Below, piece by piece: positions 25,791 through 36,870 of a stretch of 64,000 bases of DNA. The first letter of the stretch is position 1. Every line of letters starts with the position of its first letter. The translations under genes and the position numbers were made by a program. The DNA is taken from contig NC_067480.1 of the NCBI RefSeq assembly GCF_947179515.1, positions 15,453,877 through 15,517,876 of the forward strand, read 5' to 3'. The stretch comes from Apodemus sylvaticus (lineage: Eukaryota > Chordata > Mammalia > Rodentia > Muridae). The notes below the pieces were generated by a model that had not been told where the DNA came from, ran no database searches, and saw only the letters and a list, made by a program, of their open reading frames with translations.

Positions 25791-26084
25791 GTTTTCTTGG
25801 GACCCAGGTGACCTCACTCCATATAAACTCTTCAGGTTCCATTTATTTGCCTGCAAATGTCATTTTTTTTGACAGCCGAATAAAATTCCAACTGTGTGTG
25901 TGACCCATATTTTCATTATGTAGATTGGCATCGAGGCTGATTCTATTTCCTAGCTGTGGTGCATAGAATAGCAATGTAAAGAGAAGAACAAGTATCTCTC
26001 TAACAGGACAGAGAATCCTCAGAGAATCCACGAGGGGTATAGCTGGGTGATATGGTCATTCCATTTCTAGTTGAATTTTGTCTT

Positions 26085-26196
26085 TCTTTCCTTTCCTTTC
26101 CTTTCCTTTCCTTTCCTTTCCTTTCCTTTCCTTTCCTTTCCTTTCCTTTCCTTTCCTTTCCTTTCCTTTCCTTTCCTTTCCTTTCCTTTTCTTTCT

Positions 26197-26260
<64 letters not shown>
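26085..26260. repeat. Compound (TTTCC)n(TTTC)n microsatellite
   Basis: About 20 TTTCC units (26086-26189) pass directly into about 16 TTTC units (26197-26260) and then a T run. The tract is pure pyrimidine on the plus strand for about 175 bp. The overlapping Phe/Leu/Ser and Lys/Glu/Arg frames are artefacts. Confidence 0.98.
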
Positions 26261-26731
26261 TTTTTTTTGAGAAAACTTTAGGCTGATTTCCAAAGTGGCT
26301 ATACTACTTTGCATTCTCCCCAATAGTTTTGTGAGAGTAACCTCTAATCATTTGTAGTACATATTCCTGATTGTAGCCACTTTGACTAGCAATGAATTCT
26401 TTAATTAGCATTTCTCTAATGACTAAAGATGTTTGAACATATTTCTTCTGAGAACTCTCTGTTCAATTCCAAATCCTGTTTTTAAAGTGGGTGGTTTGTT
26501 TTCTCGATGGTTTGCTTAGAGGCTTTTTACATATGAATTCTAGATACTAATCTTCTATCAGATGCATAGCAGACAAAACTTTTCTCCTTCTGCAGGCTGC
26601 CTCTTTATTTGATGGATGGGTCCCTTCACCTTTCCGTGACATTCTGCTTGTCATTTATTGGTACTATTCAGAAAGTCCTTACCTTTCATGTAAGCCGTGC
26701 TTACATGTCAACTCGAACTTCCTACTTTTTC

Positions 26732-26911
26732 TTTTTTTTTTAAATTATTTATTATATCTAAGTATACTGTAGCTGTCTTCAGACACGAGAAGAGGACATC
26801 GGATCTTGTTATGGATGGTTGTGAGCCACCATGTGGTTGCTGGGATTTGAACTTAGGATTTTCGGAAGAGCAGTCAGTGCTCTTAACTGCTGAGCCATCT
26901 CTCAAGTCCCC
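26732..26911 (-). repeat. B2 SINE with target-site duplication, inserted in L1
   Basis: Reverse-strand B2 (TAAGTATACTGTAGCTGTCT, GAGCCACCATGTGGTTGCTG, CTCTTAACTGCTGAGCCATC). The 11-bp direct repeat CCTACTTTTTC flanks it at 26721-26731 and 26912-26922, and the L1 text resumes at once. Confidence 0.92.
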
Positions 26912-27399
26912 CCTACTTTTTCATCTAGAAGATTATAATATTTTGTATCCTATATTGGTATTCTTGATCCACTTGGAGTTTATTTTTGTACAAGGTAAGA
27001 GATACGGAACATTTTATTGTTTTACAGATTGATTTGTGAGTTTTACAGCGTCAATTATTGAAGATACTGTCATTTTGGTGGTACATAGTTTTGGTGATTA
27101 CACTTGCATGGATGCAGTGGTCTATCCCAGCATTAGTCCTTGCACACCAAATTACAAACCAGCCTAGAAAGGTGTACGTATCGGTGTAGTAGTGGCATAA
27201 CTGTTATGGAGGTAACTAGCTGATTTCTGATTGTATCTGATACCTGCCCCATAGGAGCCCATGCCTTAGGAGGCACTAGGGATGAATCTTATTACCTTTG
27301 TTTATATACTAAATGAATACGTCAAAATTCCCTTTAAATATTTATACTTATATACAAAGACTTGTGGGGGTGATCTTTTTCTGCACTGTGTCTTATGGC

Positions 27400-27790
27400 T
27401 GCATCATATTTTGTAAACACTCCCTCCAGCACCTTCTGATTGGCTTAATAAAGACCTGAATGGCCTGTAGCGAATCAGGAGAGGAGAGGCAGGACTTCTG
27501 GGCAGAGATTGGAAGTCTGGGAAAGAGTCTGAGGCGGGAGATTCACCAGTCAGACATGGAGAGAGGGATTCACCAGCTAGATATGGAGGAAGAAGCTAGT
27601 GCTGGTACTCTGGAGGTAATGAGCCCCGTGGCAGAGTGGCAGAGTGTAGATTAGAAAGAATGGGTTCGTTAAGTTATTAGATGGGGGGAGGCTGAAGCTA
27701 AGGCCAAGCTTTCCTAATTAATAAAAGGTCCCCATGTCATTACTCTGGACTATGTTGGGGCATGGCCATGGTATTCATGAGCTCACAACA
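27400..27790 (+). repeat. Rodent LTR-like repeat
   Basis: AACACTCCCTCCAGCACC, TTCTGATTGGCTTAATAAAG, GGAGAGGCAGGACTTCTGGG, GGCCAAGCTTTCCTAATTAA and GTCCCCATGTCATTACTC: recognised as a common rodent LTR-type repeat with an internal AATAAA. The family name is uncertain. Confidence 0.55.
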
Positions 27791-28034
27791 GCAGCAGGTA
27801 CCCGGGTAGGTCCTCATAAGGCTGAGCCAGTTGGAGTCATAGGTAGGGGAGGAAGGAGCTCAGGGAGCACTTCCTGCCCTGGTTCATGGTAGTTAAGGCA
27901 GTGCAGGGTAACAGGAGGAGAGAAAGCCACTGCCTTTAATGAGATGACTACTGAAGAGGTTTTTGTACTCCAGTGGATAACCTCGCACCTGTACCCATTC
28001 GAGTGACCCTGGTTAAATCCAGTGGGTCATAAAG

Positions 28035-28035
<1 letters not shown>

Positions 28036-28064
<29 letters not shown>
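28036..28064. repeat. (CA)n microsatellite
   Basis: An uninterrupted CA run of about 14 units followed by CA/AT-rich imperfect repeats. Confidence 0.96.
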
Positions 28065-28067
<3 letters not shown>

Positions 28068-28600
28068 CATTCATACATGCACACATAAAACTTGTTTGGA
28101 GGAAAGTAGAATTTGTGGGAGTAGGATTAGGATAAGAGAGGGTAAAAGGATGAATGGGAATAAATATACATAAACACATATACATATATACACATATGTA
28201 CATATCTATTCATATACAATATGAAATTATTAAATAACCAATTAATTTTTTAAAAGTTGCATCCATGTCACAATCTCTCCTTGATACAAGAATATTCTCA
28301 TTTCGATAAATAGTATGTTCAGTTCAGTAGAGCAGTGTTCCAAATTCTCTTCAGAATCAATACTCCTTACAAACCCATAGCACAGATCTTCTCTGGGCTG
28401 TAAAGACCGAGGCAGGAGGATGGCAGGAAGAGAAAAAGCATTCGCTGTTCCCTCTCCTCTGCCAACGGTTCCAGTGCTCTCCCTCTAGATGTGGAGCTGC
28501 CATGAATTGAGTAGAAAGTCAGGGACAGGGAAGTTCTCCTTGCCTGGATGAGACAGACAGACAGACGTAAGGTCTGGACTACCTGGGCTGATGATCTTCA
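28065..28600. other. Intergenic DNA, nothing recognised
   Basis: AT-rich with TACATA repeats near 28165-28215. No exon seen. Confidence 0.55.
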
Positions 28601-28925
28601 GTATATATTTTATGTAGCAAGTATGTGTGTGGGTCTGTGTGTACACATGCACACATGCGTGCACACCACACACTTGAACCACACATGCTTAATGGCACAA
28701 GTCACCTTCCTTCTTTGACAAAGTCTTTGGTTTATTACCTCTGTGTACACCAGACTAGCTTGCTGTGAGCTCCTAGGGCATCTTCTGCGTCCTCCCCCAA
28801 TCCTCTACAGAAGCACTGGGATTACGGCTATGCCCAGCTGCACATGGGTTTTAGAGATTAAAACACAGATGCGTGTGCTTACTCAGCACGTTACTTAACT
28901 TCCCATGTCATCTCCCCAGCCACAA
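28601..28925 (-). repeat. Diverged B4/RSINE-like SINE
   Basis: TG/CA-rich start, then GCACTGGGATTACGGCTATG, CACATGGGTTTTAGAGATT and an end like CATGTCATCTCCCCAGCC. Same architecture as 960-1360. Confidence 0.5.
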
Positions 28926-29914
28926 CATGGTGCTCTTGAGGGTACTGCTGAGGCGTTCAGACTGGGACATTGCCAGTGCCTGACTCAAAGGCTCCTGCTG
29001 GGTGTCCCGTGTGTGCGCCGGGTGCATTGTCTCTGTAGAATGTCAGTGGCATCCTACAAAAGGATTCCCAGCACCTTTAGAGCTCACATCCGGACCACAG
29101 GGAACGGGCGCTTTGTGGCACATGAGCGACAGGCATGCACTTTTTAGTGTAGCTTTCTTTCTGTCCCCGGAGCACTGTGGGCCTGTACTGGAGCACTCAG
29201 GTTGACGTCATATGTTTCAGGCCTATAAGCTCAGGTCAGTGATGCTTCTGAAGGTGCTCACTAAGGTGATAAAGAGCACTATTTGCACTCTGGCATGATG
29301 GGGATGCACACTTCTCTGCAAAACTTCTTCTTGTAAAATTTGCCTTTTTCAAACAATCTGAAATTTCAACCTATCCGCACATCCTGGTATGCCTGCATTA
29401 CGGGTATAGTCCAAATATCCAGATATCTGACAGTCGCTTTGAGAGTTCAGCAATGGTGAGCTTCTGTAAGCCTTGCTGTAGAAACCATTTTGCTTTGGGA
29501 CTTTTGAATTCCAGTGAAAACTGTGATAGCTAATGACACTTTAGCCCTAGTACCAACTTGGATCTGAATGCAAGTGACACAACTATTCGCTAGGATCTAG
29601 GACCTAGAATCTAAGCTTCCTTGAATGCCAGGGTTTCTGGCCTTTCTTCATTTTTGATGTATGTTGATCTGCAAAGTAACAAATATGTTTGTTTCTACAT
29701 ATGTGTATGATATACTTTGTGCATACTCACATATTTCATTACACCCTTTTATGTCTTACCCATTCTGCTTCTCTAGTAACCCCTTTTATTTTTATGTCTT
29801 TGCCCGTAGATTCCTCCAAAGGATAAAAAAAAAAAACCCACAATATTTATTTTAATATATATTGAGCCAATGTCTGGCATAAAATGGGAGTGCAAAAAAA
29901 ATGTTGTCAAACAT
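28926..29914. other. Intergenic DNA, nothing recognised
   Basis: About 1 kb without supportable exon or repeat. Confidence 0.6.
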
Positions 29915-30006
29915 TGTGTAGTGATATAGCTCAGCAGTGAGAATACTTAACTAATATGTACAGGGTCCTGGGTCCTATCATCAGACCCTCCCTCCACAAA
30001 AAAAAC
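29915..30006 (+). repeat. ID-type (tRNA-derived) SINE remnant
   Basis: GTGATATAGCTCAGCAGTGA resembles the box-A region and GGGTCCTGGGTCCTATCATC the box-B region of an ID element, followed by an A-rich tail. Diverged, so not a functional tRNA gene. Confidence 0.6.
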
Positions 30007-30769
30007 CAGAAAAAGAAAATTGAAAGTTATCTGCTTGTAATAGTTTTCAGGTAAGGAAGTTGCGTCTTATAAAAAAAAAAATTAAATGATAAGTATTTTG
30101 CCCGTGGCTATTCGGTCAGCAAATCGTGGAGTCATGATTTGAAAAATTCCTGACAGAAATCATCTAACATACTCAAATCTATTTTAAGCTATTCTCTTAC
30201 ATATGCTTCTGTGGTCTAGTATAAAATTATTTGCACAGAGATTTTAAGTTCGCTTTATTTCCATACAAATTTAGACAGCTGTTAGCTCTCAGACTGAGTG
30301 CCAGGCGTGGGCAGCCACGCTGCCACCTGGCGTTTGATATGTGAATTGCAAGTTCCACAACCCCATATTATGGTCCTGCAATCAGGATCATAATATGGTC
30401 CTGATTTTCATGTGTTTACTTCTTTATTACTCATGCCAGCCCTAAGAAGAGGCATCCGTTGAATACCTAGTTTATATGATTTGTGAAACTGTGTGATCAT
30501 GACTTGACTGCAGGCTATCAGCACCAAACTTTGAACTATTATAGTCTACTCTAAGGTAGAATTTGTAAGTACGTCATATAAACTTTCACTAGAGAACAGT
30601 GACGTAGTACAGGAAGGTAAGTTCAACTATAGGGGACCAAACACAAGTGGACAGAAGAGTTGTTCATACTGATTTCCCTTTGTCTCAAAGTCTTAATAAT
30701 GCTATGGTTCTCCTATATAGTTTCACAGAAAATAAGCTTTAAAATAAATGAGAATTAAATATTTTATTA
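30007..30769. other. Intergenic DNA with a near-perfect hairpin
   Basis: No repeat recognised. Contains the inverted repeat at 30363-30398. Confidence 0.6.
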
Positions 30770-31260
30770 CTGTGTTCATTTCCCTTGGGCTTCTGTAACC
30801 AAAGAGCAGAGTCGCTGACTTAAATAATGGAAATTCATTTTCTCATGTTTCTGGGAGTAGAAAGTCCAGGCTCAGGGTTTCTTCTGAGGTTTCTAGCCTA
30901 ACTTGAAAACGGGTTCCGTTTAGCTGTGTTCACGTGGGGTTCTTCCTTAATTTGTGTGTGGTTCCTAATTTAATCTCTTTCACAGAAACTCATCATGCAG
31001 TGAGGGCTCTTCTGCATAACCACATTGCACATAGGTTATCTACTTAAAGGTCCTATCTCTAGATATGCTTAGATTCCAAGATACTGGGAGACAGTCATGA
31101 TGTCAGCTTGTATATAGGAGAGATGGAAATGACTCATAACAACTCCATACCCTTACCCTGAAGTCACTTTGATAGTGCACTCTGCAGCCTCCAGAACTGG
31201 GAGAGAATAAATTTCCGTTTGTTACACATTACTCAGTTTCGGGTTTTAGTATAGCCCCAA
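30770..31260 (+). repeat. Ancient LTR (ERVL-MaLR, MLT/MST-like)
   Basis: CAGCCTCCAGAACTGGGAGA followed by GAATAAATTTCCGTTTGTTA is the typical 3' part of old mammalian MaLR LTRs. Upstream text (TTTCTCATGTTTCTGGGAG) fits the same family. Shared with non-rodent mammals, so older than the SINEs. Confidence 0.55.
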
Positions 31261-31278
31261 AAATCGGACTAACCTAAT

Positions 31279-31305
31279 TGTGTGTGTGTGTGTGTGTGTG
31301 TGTGT
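31279..31305. repeat. (TG)n microsatellite
   Basis: About 13 uninterrupted TG units. Confidence 0.96.
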
Positions 31306-31686
31306 AGTTTTCAGGTTATTATTCTCACCAGTAGCCATGTAACTAAGGCTATAAAGGAGGGTAGAACTCAAAGTCCTTATGTTTTTAGATTCCTCACTTC
31401 TTAGCGTTTTTAATCCCCAATCCATGTGAGAAGCATGATGCTGTGGTATTCCACATGCAATGAAACCCTTAACATGTGTCCTCTCTAGTACAAGAACTCA
31501 CACATGAACTGATTGTAAACTAATGATATATTTCTTGTGTAGTTGATAACTTCAGAGCTGCGTCTCCTAATATTAATACTATACGACTTCAGCATTGTAA
31601 AAAGAACAACTCTGGGGGAATCAGGGCGTCTTGCCACTGTAGAGCACCAGTCTAAGGACAGCATGGTCTTAAGAAAAAGTAGGTCT

Positions 31687-31840
31687 CCCGGGGGGCATGG
31701 TGCCCAACTTCAGTTCCAGCGCTCCAGAGGGAGGGGGAGGCATGAGTTCAAGGCCAGCCTGTTCTACGCAGGGAGTTCCACGCCAGCCGAAGCTACATGG
31801 TGAGGCCCTTTCTGAAAATTAAAAAAAAAAAAAAAAGAAA
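31687..31840 (+). repeat. B1 SINE, diverged
   Basis: CCCGGGGGGCATGGTGCC, CGCTCCAGAGGGAGGGGGAG, GAGTTCAAGGCCAGCCTG, GAGTTCCACGCCAGCC, then an A tail. Confidence 0.8.
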
Positions 31841-32659
31841 AGAAATAAAGACTTTAAAATGCAAATGAAATAAATAGGTCGAATGTTGCTAATGAGACCA
31901 ATTTTTAAGAGGAAGACCCATTATTTTCCTAATGCATTATGCCTGTATAATTAAAATGCATTGCAATTTTATTGGACGTTTTCAGAGAATTTTTTTATTT
32001 TAAAAAATCTTTTTCTTATAGTTGAAGTAAACATTCTTATTTTTGTTTTGCAACTAAGGAAAATGAGTCTCAGAAAGGTGCATGCACCATCACCATGGAC
32101 AATCCATATCAACACCCAATCTGCAGTTGCATTTTAATTTTTAAAAAGCTTTCCTAAACGTCCATGCTAATGTCAACTTCTACATCTTTCTTTCCTAAGG
32201 GGACACATTTTGGAGAGAAGAATGCATGCTCAAATAAACTTGGAAGGAGCACTACTCACCGCATTTCCTGAAGGAATACTCACATATTTGCTTTAAACGC
32301 TTGGAAGAACTGTTAATGGAGAACTTGAGCGAGCACTTTGTTTCATGGACTCCATTTCCAAGATCCAATTATTTATTAAATATTCTATCCCAAATAATTT
32401 CTCCTAATGTTCCGTGGACAATCCACAAAATCCTGGATATCCTAACTCTATTGGGGCAGGCGATTATTCCACACAAGAAAGATCAGAGCTAGAAAGTGAC
32501 TTTAAGATAACAAAAGTGTCTACTTTTGTTCTGCAGTCAAAATCACCTTCTCTATAATAAATAAATGAACAGATAGGCACATAAATAAGTATTATGAAAG
32601 TAAGAACTAATTTCTAAATTTTTACCTGAGACATAATCCACGATCAAAACCACCTTGAG
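31841..32659. other. Intergenic DNA, nothing recognised
   Basis: AT-rich and repeat-poor, no exon supported. Confidence 0.55.
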
Positions 32660-33938
32660 GAAACTATACTAGCTCCATCCAATTACCCGTGGATTTTGCT
32701 ATTTTTTTTTAAGCAGGTGAGTAAGACTCCACTGTATAAATGTGCCACACTTTCTTTATTCATTCATCTGTTGAAGGGCATCTAGCTTATTTCCAGTTTC
32801 TGGCTGTTATGAATAGGGGAAGCAAAAGCAATAACTGAACAAGTTTCTCTTTAGTAGGAGGAAGCTTCCTTTGGTTATATACCCAGGTGTAGCATAGCTT
32901 GATCTTGAGGTAGATGAAGCCCAGCTTTCTAAAGAAACTCCACTCAGATTTCTATGCTCGAGTGTAGCAATTTGCACTTGCAACAGCGAAGTGTTTTCCT
33001 TGTTCCACATCCTCACCGGCAAGGGCTGTCGTTTGTTTTATTGACCTTAGGCACTCTAATAGCTGTAAGATAAAATTTCAAAGTACTTCTGATTTGCATT
33101 TCTCTGATGACTAAGGATGTCGAACATTTAAAAAATATTTCTCAGTTATTTTAGTCTTTTTTTCCTTTCGAGAATTCTCTGATTAGTACCCCCGTTTTCA
33201 ATAGTTTCCATTTATTTATTTACTTATTTGACATCTAATTCCTTCATATATTTTGGATATCCTTTATATATTTTTGGATAACCTCTATCAGATAAAGACT
33301 TGGTTAAAAAATCAAACAACTGTTTTTATTCTGTAGGCTGCCATTGTCTGAATGGCAGTGTCCTTTGCCATGTAGAAGCTTTGCCGTTTCAAGAGATCCC
33401 ACTTAATATTATTATTATGATGATGACGATGGTGATGGTGGCGGAGATCTTAGTGCCTGTGCTAACAGTGCTCCATTCAGAAAGTCTTTTTCTGTGCCAG
33501 TGAGATCAATCTTCTCTCTACCAAACTTGTTTCACGTTCAATGTGTCTGCTTTTATGTTGAGGTCTTTAATACATTTAGAGTTAACCTTTGTGTAGGGTG
33601 ATAATTATTAATCTGGTTGGATTGTCTACATGCAGCTATTCAGTTTGGTTAGCACCATTTGTTGAAAATGTTGTCTTCTCCCCCCCCCCCACTGTATATT
33701 TCTCACTTCTTCATAAAAATTTAGGTGGTTTATGTCTAGGTCTTCAATCTGATTCCATTGATCAACATGTCTGTTTTTGTGCTGATAGCATTGGGTCATA
33801 GTACAATTTTATATTAAGGATGGTGTTACCTCCATCAGTTATTTATTTATTTTAATTTTTAAGATTGTCTTAGCAATCGGGGTTTTTGTTTTTGTTTGTT
33901 TGTTTTTGTCTTTCCACATGAAGCTGTAAATTGTCCTT
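32660..33938 (-). mobile_element. L1 ORF2 C-terminal part (left half of a split L1)
   Basis: Reverse-strand L1: CTAGCTCCATCCAATTACC, GTTGAAGGGCATCTAGC, CTGATTTGCATTTCTCTGATG, TAGAAGCTTTGCCGTTTC, CATTGATCAACATGTCTG, up to CTTTCCACATGAAGCTGTAA. The following part of the same L1 resumes near 36112. Confidence 0.85.
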
Positions 33939-34252
33939 TTTAAAATTGAAAATATATTTTTCTCACATAGAATACATCCCAATTACAGACTGCCATCCCT
34001 CTACTCCTCCTAGTTCCCCCACCCCACCTCCCTCTCCATCAGATCCACCTTCTCCCCTCTGTTTTCTCTAGAAAAGAGCAGGTCTCTTAAGAGGTGACAG
34101 CCAGGTAGGACAAAACAAGATACAACACCAACAGCACAGGCCCTAAGATCAACAATTAATAAATGGGACCCCTATATAATACTACCAAAGGGAGCCTCTC
34201 TGATGACTACTGGACAAGACGCCTATCTGTGCATACAGATTATCATTAGGGA

Positions 34253-34287
<35 letters not shown>

Positions 34288-34353
34288 TCTTCTTCTTCTT
34301 CTTCTTCTTCTTCTTCTTCTTCTTCTTCCTCGTCCTCCTCCCCCTCTTTCTCC

Positions 34354-34398
<45 letters not shown>

Positions 34399-36111
34399 TT
34401 CATTTGCCAGCTGTGCTTGGTTCTACTCTAAGCCTCTGGGCTATTCTGTCTTCTGATCCTGAGTATCTAGGTAGTATAGGGCATGGGTTCCCTCTTGTAG
34501 GGTGGCCCTCAAGTTAAACTAAACATCGATTGGCCATTGCCACATGTTCTGTGCCACCGGTGCCCCAGCGCATCTTAAAGGCAGGACAGATTAGAAGTCA
34601 AGGGTTTTGTGGCTGAGTTACTGTCCAGGTTTCTCTTTATGTAGGCTTCAGAGCACCTTCTCATGCCAAAGGGACTGGAACACAGGGGTGAAGGCTCCAA
34701 GTATACACCAGTTTGAACTCTCCATGTTCAATGATCTGAGTAGAAATTGCTCTTGGGAATCGGGCCCTGTCACCTGTTTTCAGGGGTCAACTTTCTGTCC
34801 TAGCATCAGCCTGGGATGTCCAGGGCTCTCTACAGGACCTCCTTGACCAACCACTCAATCAACTATAACCCAGTTCCACCATCAGAAATCTTGTCTGCTT
34901 ATAAAAGATGGCCAGTTCAGACTCCCTCTCCTCCATAACTGGGAGTCACCCTCATAGATTCCAGGAAATTTCACTGGACTAGGTTTTCACACTGTCTCCC
35001 AGAGGCTCCCCACTCCCCACTTCCAGCTGTCTCTCCCAGGAACTCTCTCCTTTCATCTCTCCCTCTGCAACCTGATACCTCCTTCTCCTCTCCTCACCCA
35101 CCACCAGTCCACCCACGGAATTTATTCTTTTTTCCTTCTCCAGACCTCAACAAAAAGCCAGACATGCTGAACCTGATAGAAAATGAAATGGGGAACAGCC
35201 TTGAATGCATTGTCATGACACAAGAGACAATTCCCTGAACACAACACCAACAGCACAGGCCCCAAGATTAACAATTAATAAATGGGACGCCTTGAAACTG
35301 AAAAGTCTCTGTAAGGCAAAGGACACCATCAGACAAAGAAGGAGCTTACAGAATGGGAAAAGTTTTTTTTTTTTTTTCCAATTCCACATCCAGTAAAGGA
35401 CTCAAGAAACTAGACATCAACAAACACAACAATCCAATTTTTAAAATGGGATATAGATACGAGGAGAGAATTCTCAATAGAGGAATTCCTGAGAAACACT
35501 TATAGAAATATTCAACACTTTTAGCCATCAGGGAAGTGAAAATCAAAACTGCTTTAATATTCCATTTTACACCTGTCGGGATGGCCAAGATCAGTTACAC
35601 ATGTGACAGCTCATGCTGGTGAGGATGTGGGGGAAGAGGAACACTCCTCAATGGCCAGTGGGAGGGCAAAACTGGACAGTCATTAAAAATATCAGTATGG
35701 AGGTTCCTCAGAAAATTGGGAATTGTTATACCCAAGACCAAATGATAGTACTCTTGGGCATTTAAACAAAGGGCACTCCATCCTTCTACAAGGACACTTG
35801 CTCAAGTATTTTTTGTCGTAGCTTTATTCATAAGAGACAGAAACTGTAAACAACCTAGATGTCCCTATACTAAAGAATAGATAACAAAATCGTGGTATAT
35901 TTACACAGTGGGGTATTAGCAGTTAAAAAATGACATTATGAATTTTTCATCAAAAAATTAAATCTGCAGGTAAATGGATGCAATGAGGAAAAACTCATCC
36001 TGAGGTAACATAAATTGAGAAAGACAAATATAGTGTGTATTCATTATAGGTGGAAAGTAGCTGTTAAGTAAATGATAATCAAACTACAATCTACAGATCC
36101 AGAGAGGTTAG
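33939..36111 (+). mobile_element. About 2.2-kb insertion inside the split L1, carrying a plus-strand L1 3' part
   Basis: Left portion (33.95-34.12 kb) is an L1/LTR-associated segment (ATACATCCCAATTACAGAC, GAAAAGAGCAGGTCTC). Then come a compound microsatellite and a segment to 35.14 kb of repeat-like text. 35.14-36.11 kb is L1 ORF2 C-terminal sequence on the plus strand (ACTGAAAAGTCTCTGTAAGG, CAAATGATAGTACTCTTGGG, AACTGTAAACAACCTAGATG). Confidence 0.7.
34255..34398. repeat. Compound trinucleotide repeat (ATT)n(CTT)n...(ATC)n
   Basis: (ATT)n at 34255-34287, (CTT)n at 34288-34327, an interrupted pyrimidine stretch, then (ATC)n at 34356-34398. Frames over it give Tyr/Phe/His or Met/Glu/Ile homopolymers and are artefacts. 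Confidence 0.98.
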
Positions 36112-36870
36112 AAAAATTTCAACATCTATGATGAATTGGGGTTTTGATGTGGATTTCATTGAATTTGTACATTGCTTTTGGTAGGATGCCCACTTTTATT
36201 AAATTAATCCTGATTCATAAGCAAGAGCTTTCCATCTTCTGATATCTTCTTCAGTTTCTTTCTTCAATTCCTTAAAGTTTTTAATCAGACAAATCTTTTG
36301 CTTGATTGACTAGAGTTACCCCCAACACATTTTACAACACAATTTGGGGAAAAGGTGATGTTTTCCTGATTTTTTTTTTCTAAGTACGTTTGTCATTTGT
36401 ATTTAGAAAGGCTACTGGGTTTTATGAGTTAATTCTTGTATTCAGCTACTTTTCTGGAAGGGTTTATCAGCTGGAGGAGGTTCCCAGTGGAAAGTTTAGA
36501 GTCACTTATGCATGCTATCACATCATCTACAAATAAAGACACTTTGACTTCTTTCTCTCTAGTTTCTATTCCCGTGATCTCCTTCAGTTGTCTTATTGCT
36601 CTAGCTAGAATAGGTTTGGAGAGAGTGCACAGCCTTGTCTTGTCCTCATTTGAGTGGAATTGCTTTAGGTTTCTTTCCATTTTAGTTGACGTTGGCTGTG
36701 GACTTGCTGTAAACTGCCTTTATGATGTTGAGACAAACATACAGGATTTCAAGTTTATCAGTTTTATCTACTTGGTCAAATGTCATAATATATTTTGTAT
36801 TCATTTGTCCCTTTTTGGACTATAAATGTGTCCTAGATAGCTTAAAATAGATTTTTATGACTTTCTCATT
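36112..36870 (-). mobile_element. L1 ORF2 reverse-transcriptase part (right half of the split L1)
   Basis: Reverse-strand L1 ORF2. The conceptual product near 36429-36680 contains the RT-like block KVSLFVDDVIACISDSK, where L1 RT normally has FADD (here FVDD), then NLLQLINPSRKVAEYK. Stops and frameshifts on both sides show it is a dead fragment. Confidence 0.88.

Larger units (their letters stand above)
25791..27010 (-). mobile_element. L1 ORF2 C-terminal part, interrupted by a microsatellite and a B2
   Basis: Reverse-strand L1 text is continuous: GTTCCATTTATTTGCCTGC, then GATTTCCAAAGTGGCTATAC, GACTAAAGATGTTTGAAC, CTTCTGCAGGCTGCCTC, CTTGATCCACTTGGAG. It is broken by the TTTCC/TTTC tract and by the B2 at 26732-26911. 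Confidence 0.85.

Noticed and set aside
26086..26260. CRISPR-like regular repetition
   Set aside because: Plain short tandem repeat without spacers, in a mammalian genome.
26000..26323. Phe/Leu/Ser and Lys/Glu/Arg frames
   Set aside because: Translations of the TTTCC/TTTC microsatellite.
29915..30006. tRNA-like sequence with box A/B resemblance
   Set aside because: Diverged ID SINE with an A-rich tail. It does not fold as an intact tRNA by eye. B2 heads likewise are SINE parts, not tRNA genes.
36429..36680. 83-codon reverse-transcriptase-like frame
   Set aside because: Kept as part of a dead L1, not as a gene: RT motif changed to FVDD, with no intact frame on either side.
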